From positions 1 through 64,000 of the forward strand of contig JASJDW010000024.1 of NCBI GenBank assembly GCA_030064955.1: a stretch of 64,000 bases of DNA. The letters are read 5' to 3'. A program made the translations under genes and the position numbers. Under the pieces are notes generated by a model. The model made no database searches. It had not been told where the DNA came from and worked only from the letters and a program-made list of their open reading frames with translations. Shown here one piece after another: positions 57,810-64,000 of this stretch; positions within the stretch are counted from its first letter, which is position 1, and the number at the start of each line of letters is the position of its first letter. The DNA comes from Crocosphaera sp. (GTDB lineage Bacteria; Cyanobacteriota; Cyanobacteriia; Cyanobacteriales; Microcystaceae).

Positions 57810-58466
57810 TCAGAGCAAGGTTTCTAGAGTTGCAGCTACGACTCTATGATCTAGGTCTTCTCGTAATTGTGCTAATGCTGCTCTAGCAACAGGAGCCTCA
57901 AAAATTCCTAAAACTCTAGCAACCTGCCCTCTAATTGCTACTATTTCACTGGTTGATAGGTCAAGGAGTACATTGATGGCCTCCGATTCTAAAGGGGTTC
58001 CTTTTAATTTTCGCAAATAAGAAATCGATGCCAATTTTACTGTGAGATCATCCCCTTCTAATCCCCATTGACAAAGCTGTAGAAAAACATCTGGAGACCC
58101 AATTTCATCTACCGCAGCTAAGATGCTTTGTCGGAGCAACCAGTGAGATTCTCTTCTAAAAAGTTCTAGCAGATGGGGAATTGCTTTTTCTCCATATTTA
58201 GCGAGGGAATTAGCTCCTTCGGCTAATACATTGGGATCTTTCTCATTCTCAATCAAACTGAGCAAGATGTTAAACCCTTCATCACTCAGTTTATAACCCA
58301 ACCCCATTGCCACAAAGGAACGAATCACAAATTCTTTGTCATACATTCTTTGTTTGAGTAAGGGAACAACTACATTCGGTGGGTAATTCCTTAGCTCAAC
58401 AATAGCTTTGAGCCGATTTTGAGGATTGGGATCTTCAAGGTAGACCTTAATTTGATTTATTTTCAT
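57810..58466 (-). CDS. HEAT-repeat protein
   Basis: 218 aa made of about six helical repeats of ~31 residues: LEDPNPQNRLKAIVELRNYP, MYDKEFVIRSFVAMGLGY, ENEKDPNVLAEGANSLAKYG, RRESHWLLRQSILAAVDEIG, EGDDLTVKLASISYLRKLKG and EIVAIRGQVARVLGIF. It resembles the PBS-lyase/NblB-type HEAT proteins that handle phycobilisomes, but many cyanobacterial HEAT proteins are unrelated in role. It has no membrane segment. A mobile relic ends 10 bp beyond its stop. Confidence 0.85.
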   Translation of the reverse strand: MKINQIKVYLEDPNPQNRLKAIVELRNYPPNVVVPLLKQRMYDKEFVIRSFVAMGLGYKLSDEGFNILLSLIENEKDPNVLAEGANSLAKYGEKAIPHLLELFRRESHWLLRQSILAAVDEIGSPDVFLQLCQWGLEGDDLTVKLASISYLRKLKGTPLESEAINVLLDLSTSEIVAIRGQVARVLGIFEAPVARAALAQLREDLDHRVVAATLETLL

Positions 58467-58578
58467 AATTTCATCACACTGAAATCCTTAAGCATCAACT
58501 TGCTTTCACGAATTGTTACTTGATGTAAAGTTTTATTACAATTATAGCGTTAAATTCCCTAGATTCAGGTTTAAACAG

Positions 58579-59520
58579 CTATAGACTCAATAGCCAATTT
58601 TTAATTAAACTATTAACTTGCTCAGGAATTTCATCATGAGGACAATGACCAGCTTGTAAATAACATTCTGTTAAATTAGGATAATATTGACGATACTTTT
58701 CGCCTCTTTCTTGTGCATTCATCCAAGGATCTTTCTCTCCCCATAACATTAGTAAGGGATGCTTTAATTCTTCTAGTAAACGATCCACAGTTTCTCCTTG
58801 TGGTGTTTTGAAAACTGAAGCAAATACTTGTGCTGCACCTGGATCACAAGAAGGACGATAAATATTATTAACTAACTGTTCTGTTACCGCTTCTTTATTG
58901 TAATAAACTTTGTTTAGTGTCTTACGAATCTTTCCAGGACGGCGCATATATTGAAACAATAAATAACTTGCCCAAGGTTGTAATAAAATAGAGCGCATTA
59001 TTGTTTGTACTCTTTTTGGTTTGGTTACTTTTTGGCGATCGCTAAAAGGACCTGCACTATTGATTAAAATCAGTCCTTTAGAAATTTCTGGACATTGAGA
59101 AGCCACACAAAGGGACGCATAACCGCCTAAAGAATTACCCGCTAAAATAGCAGGCTGACCAATAACTTCTGTGATAAAAGTTTTTAATTGATCTCGCCAA
59201 AGATCCCCACTGTATTGTAATTTAGGTTTTGCTGAGCGACCAAATCCTAATAAATCAATCGCCCAAACTTCAAAATCTTCTTGTAATTGAGCAATATTTT
59301 TCTGCCAATGATCTGTAGATGCACCAAACCCGTGTATTAATAATAAAGGATGATGGCTAAGTTGTTTTTTTCCAGCTTGGACATAGTAGATATTATGGCC
59401 TTGCCATTGCCAATATTGTCCATTAGGGGAAGACTTAGAAGAAAGATCAGCTATTTGCATGGCGATCGCAGTTTGTAAAGTAATATTAACATCTCCTCCT
59501 AGTGTAACGGGTGGGGACAT
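58579..59520 (-). CDS. Alpha/beta hydrolase
   Basis: 313 aa. Oxyanion region LLIHGFGASTDHW, nucleophile elbow AGNSLGGYASL, acid in LMLWGEKDPWMNA and His in LQAGHCPHDEIPEQV complete the triad. This form is typical of plant-like and cyanobacterial alpha/beta hydrolases related to pheophytinase and haloperoxidase-like enzymes. The substrate is unknown. The first ~15 residues may be extra: an internal ATG at residue ~21 (MQIADLSSK) is an alternative start. Confidence 0.87.
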   Translation of the reverse strand: MSPPVTLGGDVNITLQTAIAMQIADLSSKSSPNGQYWQWQGHNIYYVQAGKKQLSHHPLLLIHGFGASTDHWQKNIAQLQEDFEVWAIDLLGFGRSAKPKLQYSGDLWRDQLKTFITEVIGQPAILAGNSLGGYASLCVASQCPEISKGLILINSAGPFSDRQKVTKPKRVQTIMRSILLQPWASYLLFQYMRRPGKIRKTLNKVYYNKEAVTEQLVNNIYRPSCDPGAAQVFASVFKTPQGETVDRLLEELKHPLLMLWGEKDPWMNAQERGEKYRQYYPNLTECYLQAGHCPHDEIPEQVNSLIKNWLLSL

Positions 59521-59758
59521 TTTTGACTAAATAAAGTGAGTACACAGAATAAATTACAAAATTGAGACAGGGAATAGGGAACGGGGAATAGGGAATAGGG
59601 AAAGGATACAGTCATTCAAAAATGACATGAGAATGTGCCATTAATTATGTTTAGGTACTTAAGTTTGGTTTCGAGTGTACACTCGAAGTATGACTATTCA
59701 GGACTCCCAATTAAAACACTTAAGGAGACAAAAACCTTTAATACTTAGATAACCAGTA
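59521..59758. other. Divergent spacer with repeat tract and palindrome
   Basis: A GGGAATAGGGAACGGGGAAT tract (59568-59605) is followed by AT-rich sequence and an 18-bp palindrome (59670-59687). It serves the alpha/beta hydrolase (minus) and DUF4336 (plus) genes. I see no gene. Confidence 0.5.
59670..59687. promoter_or_regulatory. Perfect 18-bp palindrome, candidate operator
   Basis: TTCGAGTGTACACTCGAA is its own reverse complement over all 18 bases. It lies 72 bp upstream of the DUF4336 start and ~150 bp from the divergent hydrolase start. With no loop it suits a dimeric DNA-binding protein better than a terminator. The binding factor is unknown. Confidence 0.5.
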
Positions 59759-60460
59759 ATGTTGAAACAAGTAGACCATTGTATCTGGGTTGCCGAACAA
59801 CCTTTAAAATTTTTAGGATTAGAAGTTGGAACAAGAATGACTGTTATTTTGCAATCTGATTGTTCTTTGTTACTGATTTCTCCCATTAAAATCAATTTTG
59901 CTCTCAAGCAACAGTTAAGTAATTTGGGTACGGTTAAATATATTATTGCTCCCAATCTTTTTCATCATTTATATTTAGAACATTCTCACCAACTGTACCC
60001 TCAAGCCAAACTAATTGCACCCCTAGGTCTTGAAACAAAACAACCCTCTTTAGAGATTTCGCTTACTTTTGAGCGAGACGTAATTAATTTTAATGGTGAA
60101 CTAGAATATATCCCCTTTCAAGGGTTTCAAGTTTTTATTCCGCCCAAAATTGCTGAGGTAAATGAGATAGTTTTTTTTCACCCAAATAGTAAAACCTTAA
60201 TTATTACTGATAGTGCTTTCAATTTCGATTGCAATTTTCCTTTCATAACACAATTCGCCACTCGAATTCTTGGTAGTAATCGATCTCTCAAACCCTCGTG
60301 GTTAGAAAAAATCGCTACACGAGATAAAGAAATAACTCGTCAAGCTATAGATAAAATACTAGCTTGGGATTTCCAACGAGTCATTATGGCTCATGGAAAT
60401 ATTGTCGAAGAAAACGCTAAAGAGAAATTAACAGCAGGTTATCAGTGGTTAGTTAGTTAA
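59759..60460 (+). CDS. DUF4336 protein (metallo-beta-lactamase-like)
   Basis: 233 aa. LDUF4336 proteins look like the metallo-beta-lactamase fold; here YIIAPNLFHHLYLEHSHQLY holds a histidine-rich stretch and FQRVIMAHGNIVEENAKEKL has the later His. The canonical HxHxDH is not present, so hydrolase activity is doubtful. TLIITDSAFNFDCNFPFITQ is typical of the family. The function is unknown. No ribosome site is visible before the ATG. Confidence 0.75.
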   Translation: MLKQVDHCIWVAEQPLKFLGLEVGTRMTVILQSDCSLLLISPIKINFALKQQLSNLGTVKYIIAPNLFHHLYLEHSHQLYPQAKLIAPLGLETKQPSLEISLTFERDVINFNGELEYIPFQGFQVFIPPKIAEVNEIVFFHPNSKTLIITDSAFNFDCNFPFITQFATRILGSNRSLKPSWLEKIATRDKEITRQAIDKILAWDFQRVIMAHGNIVEENAKEKLTAGYQWLVS

Positions 60461-60530
60461 TTGATACAATCAACATGAGAATTGCTGATACAATTAAGGT
60501 TCATAGAATTAAGTTTTAAGGGAAGACGAA

Positions 60531-61043
60531 ATGCCAAATCAGAGTATAGATTCAATTCGAACTCTCTTCCAAAGTCGCTTAGGAACTCTTGAGGGTCTAT
60601 TGAAGGTAGCTCAAACTCATTTTGGTGATCAAGAGTTGTTTCTTCAAAAGCGTATTGCAACTGATATGTTTCCCTTTGGTACACAAATTGCTTTCACCTG
60701 CAATCAACCACATAACTTTGCTCTCTGGTGTGATGACAAACCTGCAAATAATTTAGATCCAGAAGTCACATCTCTCTCACAGGCATATCAGCACATAGGA
60801 AACACGAAGGAACGTCTCTTAGGTATTAACGTTGAAGATGAAAAGCTATCTCAAAACACGCGCATTGAGTTAGGTGAGAGTCTCTATATTGAGCTATCTG
60901 GTAGTGCCTATGTGAATGAATTTCTAATTCCAAACTTTTATTTCCATCTGGTTACCGCTTACAACATTCTTCGCATGGCTGGTGTACCAATAGGAAAACG
61001 AGATTACATGATGCACTTGGTGCCATTGGTCAAAACGGAATGA
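60531..61043 (+). CDS. DUF1993 protein
   Basis: 170 aa. The full-length match to DUF1993 is judged from KRIATDMFPFGTQIAFTCNQ, NIGNTKERLL-type middle (here QHIGNTKERLLGI) and the end FYFHLVTAYNILRMAGVPIG. The family is a four-helix bundle of the DinB/YfiT kind with no known enzyme role. GGGAAGACGAAATG gives a ribosome site. It lies 70 bp after the DUF4336 gene and may be cotranscribed. Confidence 0.82.
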   Translation: MPNQSIDSIRTLFQSRLGTLEGLLKVAQTHFGDQELFLQKRIATDMFPFGTQIAFTCNQPHNFALWCDDKPANNLDPEVTSLSQAYQHIGNTKERLLGINVEDEKLSQNTRIELGESLYIELSGSAYVNEFLIPNFYFHLVTAYNILRMAGVPIGKRDYMMHLVPLVKTE

Positions 61044-61141
61044 AGGCCAACATAGACACAATTCGCCGAAGATTGACAAAGTGACAAAAATTGGGAAAAA
61101 CTCATCAAAAAATTCTAAATTCTTCATTCTAAATTCAAAGC

Positions 61142-61363
61142 TTATTTCCAAGAGTTAACATCACCATATTCCTCATCTCGAAGTTTCTTTTGTTGTTGAA
61201 TAGACTCTTGAAATGCACCAATAACAAAGCCTAAAGTTGCACCTGTTACCACTAGAATTTTTTTACGTTGTTCTCGCTGTGCTATTTTAGTAACAGCTAA
61301 ACCAAACATAGCACCGATTAAAGCAGTTATAATACCAGCAAAAAGAATTTTCCTAATATTCAT
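61142..61363 (-). CDS. 73-aa membrane protein downstream of an RND pump
   Basis: The ATG at 61363 is preceded by AGGAAGG at good spacing; a longer in-frame reading would overlap the 28-aa gene and is less likely. The protein is MNIRKILFAGIITALIGAMF, a second hydrophobic stretch (ILVVTGATLGFVIGAF), then a polar tail QQQKKLRDEEYGDVNSWK. It probably has two membrane spans. It is the last gene of a row with the RND permease and the 28-aa protein. The function is unknown. Confidence 0.7.
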   Translation of the reverse strand: MNIRKILFAGIITALIGAMFGLAVTKIAQREQRKKILVVTGATLGFVIGAFQESIQQQKKLRDEEYGDVNSWK

Positions 61364-61380
61364 AATAACAACCTTCCTGT

Positions 61381-61467
61381 TTAGGTAAAAGAAATGATTA
61401 ATAAAATGATTGTCCCGACGAAAAGAAGATGATTCATCCAATCATTAAATGTCCAATTTTTAAACAT
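61381..61467 (-). CDS. 28-aa single-span membrane protein between the RND pump and the 73-aa protein
   Basis: ATG at 61467 with GGAG 8 nt upstream, stop at 61381. It starts MFKNWTFNDWMNHLL, then has a hydrophobic run of ~11 residues beginning FVGTIILL. The Trp-rich amphipathic lead and single span suit an inner membrane peptide. It begins 24 bp after the RND permease stop and ends 17 bp before the next gene, so it lies in a tight operon. Coding is inferred from the ribosome site, spacing and composition. Confidence 0.55.
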   Translation of the reverse strand: MFKNWTFNDWMNHLLFVGTIILLIISFT

Positions 61468-61491
61468 TTTAATTACTCCATTTTGTCTAAA

Positions 61492-64000
61492 TTACTCCCC
61501 TTGAGAAGACACAGGAAAAACGGGGGTTTTTTCTTCTTCTGGTGCAGTGGGAGAGGGTTTATTCCCCTTTCCATTACCATTTCGAGGATCCCCAGGAGGG
61601 GTTCCATCATCCCCACCCAAGATGTATTTTTCAAAGTTCTTGATGACAATATAAAGAATAGGAACCAGTACCAAACTTAACACCGTTGCCAAGGCCAAAC
61701 CCCCAAAAATAGCCGTTCCCAAAGACCAACGACTAACTGCCCCTACACTCGAAGCAGCTAATAAAGGGGCAAACCCTACCAGAGATGAAACTGCGGTCAT
61801 TAAAATGGGACGTAACCGTTGTTCGGCTGCGTTAATGGCAGCTTGGGTGATACTCATCCCTAGATCATGAGACTGGTTAGCAAATTCTACGATCAGGATG
61901 GCATTTTTCGCCGCTAACCCAATTAACATAACCAATGCTACCTGGGCATACATATTATTATTTAATACTGGCCAGATGCCATTACCCGGGTTAAACGGTA
62001 CGGTTTGTATCAATGTCACCCGTAACCAAATCATTCCCAATGCTCCTAAAATAGCCAAAGGAACCGTTAAAAGAATGATGGTGGGGTCGATATAACTTTC
62101 ATATTGCGCTGCTAACACCAGAAATACCATAACAAATGCTAACCCAAACACAATAGGGGCTGCCCCTCCCGAGGTTTTTTCCTCGGCTGCGGTATTGGTC
62201 CATTCATAACCAAAACCAGGCTGTAGAATCTCTTCCGCTACCTCTTCCATAGCTTTAATAACCTGACCGGAACTATAACCCTGTGCCGGTGAAACAATTA
62301 ATTTAATGGCGGGATAGGTTTTGTAATGGGTAATAATAGGAGGATAAGTAGTAGGGTTGGTTGTCACTAAGTTACTCAGTTGGATCATCGAACCGTTACG
62401 CGATCGCACATAAAAGCGACCAATATCTTGAGGGTTATCCCGATCAACCGCTTCGGCTTGGGCATAAACTCGATAGAGACGGCCTTCAAAGACAAATTGA
62501 TTAACATAGTTAGAACCGAGATAAATTTGTAAGGTTCTCAAAATGTTGTTAATTTCTACATCCTGGGCCTTGGCTTTTGCTCGATCGATCTCTATGGTGG
62601 TTAAAGGACTATCAAAGGTAAAAGGAGTGAAAGTTACGCCGATCTCTTCTCTTTCGTTGGCTGCAACGATCACTTGTTTAACATTATCAATTAAAGCGGG
62701 CATTCCTTTCAACTGACGATCTTGGATAAAAATTTCCGATCCATCGTAGTTACTCAAACCATCCACCGGAGGCGCATTAGAGGCGATCGCCCTTGCCCCT
62801 GTCACTTCTTTGGCGAAGGTTTGGTTAAGATATTGGGTAAGACCAAAGACTGAGTTTTTTGGACCTGGACGTTCTTCCCACGGTTTAAGTTTAACGAACG
62901 TTAGGGATTTATTGGCGTTTCTTCCTTCAAAAGAGAACCCTGACAAGGTTACTACGTGATCCAATACTTGATCCGCATTGGGCATATTTTGAATAATTTT
63001 TGTGGTTTGTTGATCGATCGCGTAGGTATAGTTGAGAGAGACACCAGGGGGGGCATTGGTAATACCGAAAAAGTAGCCTTGATCTTCTGCGGGAATGAAC
63101 CCAGATGGCATGGTATTGTATATCCATCCTGTGGCGATCAAACCAGCAATAAATAAGGCCATGACAATAATTTTGACATGGGTTAAAAAGCGAATAAAAT
63201 GACCATATCCTTGTTGAATGACCTCAAAAACGTTGTTAAACGCCCTAAAAAAGATGGCCAACGGTCCATGTTTTTCTTCGGGGGGTCCAAGTAAAATGGC
63301 CGACATGGTGGGGGAGAAGGTTAAAGCGTTGAAGGTGGAAAATAAAACAGCAAAAATGATGGTTAAAGCAAACTGTCGATAAACGATCCCTGTGGTTCCT
63401 GGGAAGAAACAAACGGGGATAAATACGGCCATCAATACTACTGATGTTGCGATGGTTGCCCCAAACAGTTCATCCATTGCATCCATTGCTGCTTGAGTTG
63501 GCCGCATTCCCTGAGATAACTTACTGGAAACCGCTTCTACAATAACGATCCCATCGTCCACCACTAACCCAGTAGCCAATACACAAGCAAAGAGACTTAA
63601 CTGGTTGAGGGTGAACCCCATTACATTTAACCCGATCATCGCCCCCACTAAGGCGACAGGAATAGCAATACCAGGAATAATGGTGGTTCGCCAGTCTTGG
63701 AGGAAAATAAAGATGACCAATACCACTAAGGCGATCGCTTGTAATAGGGTAACGGATAAGTCTTGAATAGACGCATTGACAAACAGGGTGTTATCCAACC
63801 CAATCACCACTTTTAACCCAGGAGGGAAACTGGGTTCCAACTCAGCCATTTTTGCTTTTGCTGCGTCTGCGGTTTCTAAGGCGTTACTGCCAGGTAACTG
63901 ATAGATTAAAAAAGCGACTCCAGGGTTGCCATTGACATCTACTAAGGTGTCATAGTTTTCCATCCCTAACTCTGCCCGTCCCACATCTTTGATGCGGATC
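61492..64000 (-). CDS. RND efflux permease (HAE1/AcrB family), N-terminus outside the window
   Basis: The reading frame stays open to the window edge (IRIKDVGRAELG), so about the first 280 residues are missing; the GTG at 63984 is not the start. Visible are TM4 with the proton relay LATGLVVDDGIVIVEAVSS, the pore-domain repeats, the TM10 Lys in GLAAKNAILIVEFANQS, and the end SSLVGFAPLLAASSVGAVSR. A polar tail with GGDDGTPPGDPRNGNGKG closes the protein. It exports hydrophobic compounds in a tripartite pump driven by protons. The membrane fusion partner is expected beyond 64000. Confidence 0.92.
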   Translation of the reverse strand, partial: IRIKDVGRAELGMENYDTLVDVNGNPGVAFLIYQLPGSNALETADAAKAKMAELEPSFPPGLKVVIGLDNTLFVNASIQDLSVTLLQAIALVVLVIFIFLQDWRTTIIPGIAIPVALVGAMIGLNVMGFTLNQLSLFACVLATGLVVDDGIVIVEAVSSKLSQGMRPTQAAMDAMDELFGATIATSVVLMAVFIPVCFFPGTTGIVYRQFALTIIFAVLFSTFNALTFSPTMSAILLGPPEEKHGPLAIFFRAFNNVFEVIQQGYGHFIRFLTHVKIIVMALFIAGLIATGWIYNTMPSGFIPAEDQGYFFGITNAPPGVSLNYTYAIDQQTTKIIQNMPNADQVLDHVVTLSGFSFEGRNANKSLTFVKLKPWEERPGPKNSVFGLTQYLNQTFAKEVTGARAIASNAPPVDGLSNYDGSEIFIQDRQLKGMPALIDNVKQVIVAANEREEIGVTFTPFTFDSPLTTIEIDRAKAKAQDVEINNILRTLQIYLGSNYVNQFVFEGRLYRVYAQAEAVDRDNPQDIGRFYVRSRNGSMIQLSNLVTTNPTTYPPIITHYKTYPAIKLIVSPAQGYSSGQVIKAMEEVAEEILQPGFGYEWTNTAAEEKTSGGAAPIVFGLAFVMVFLVLAAQYESYIDPTIILLTVPLAILGALGMIWLRVTLIQTVPFNPGNGIWPVLNNNMYAQVALVMLIGLAAKNAILIVEFANQSHDLGMSITQAAINAAEQRLRPILMTAVSSLVGFAPLLAASSVGAVSRWSLGTAIFGGLALATVLSLVLVPILYIVIKNFEKYILGGDDGTPPGDPRNGNGKGNKPSPTAPEEEKTPVFPVSSQGE

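Noticed and set aside
59759-60460. Active metallo-beta-lactamase
   Set aside because: The zinc-binding HxHxDH motif is missing, so only the DUF4336 name is given.
61364-61441. N-terminal extension of the 73-aa membrane protein
   Set aside because: The longer start overlaps the 28-aa gene, and the AGGAAGG site points to the ATG at 61363.
63984-64000. GTG at 63984 as the RND permease start
   Set aside because: The frame stays open to the window edge and reads IRIKDV, an internal RND motif.

Overview
This window comes from a low-GC unicellular cyanobacterium, most like the Crocosphaera/Cyanothece group. The evidence is frequent HIP1-type GCGATCGC sites, a class II fructose-1,6-/sedoheptulose-1,7-bisphosphatase, a mycosporine-like amino acid (MAA) cluster, a PerR/type II peroxiredoxin pair laid out as in Synechocystis, a DUF4347 giant adhesin, and many short pyrimidine-rich intergenic repeats. 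The genus is inferred; the phylum is close to certain.

Region 1 (1-12.2 kb) holds two very large divergent genes for exported phosphoester hydrolases. The minus-strand protein (1743 aa) joins a PhoA-type alkaline phosphatase, a phytase-like domain with a glycerophosphodiesterase inserted inside it, a Calx-beta-like domain and an RTX tail. The plus-strand protein (2065 aa) joins an endonuclease/exonuclease/phosphatase domain, a phytase-like domain, a beta-propeller phytase, a PhoD phosphatase, a related RTX tail and DUF4114. Two arrays that fit the cyanobacterial PHO box lie between them, so both are probably switched on by phosphate starvation.

Region 2 (12.4-17.4 kb) holds an unassigned six-hairpin glycosidase-like protein, a 40-aa membrane protein, an MscS channel and a small PEP-CTERM-like surface protein. 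Region 3 (17.7-39.4 kb) is one gene for a 7215-residue secreted adhesin: DUF4347, a ~10-copy repeat block, a long beta-helix-like region, two C-type lectin domains, eight ASH/choice-of-anchor D repeats and RTX repeats.

Region 4 (39.5-45.1 kb) is housekeeping: glpX, hemA, a nucleoside hydrolase and an Mrp/NuoL-type antiporter subunit. Region 5 (45.3-52.7 kb) is the MAA locus: a divergent methyltransferase, then mysA-mysB-mysC, a sodium:solute symporter and mysD. The symporter between mysC and mysD is unexpected and may move an MAA or one of its amino acid precursors.

Region 6 (53-64 kb) holds a membrane protein, a Cache-HAMP-GGDEF diguanylate cyclase, perR with divergent type II peroxiredoxin, tRNA-His, a tnpB-less IS200/IS605-like relic, a HEAT-repeat protein, an alpha/beta hydrolase, DUF4336 and DUF1993 proteins, and an RND efflux permease cut by the window end. 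Two tiny membrane proteins (28 and 73 aa) follow the permease. A family of ~140-bp MITE-like repeats with TATAGC...GCTATA ends is scattered through the intergenic spaces.
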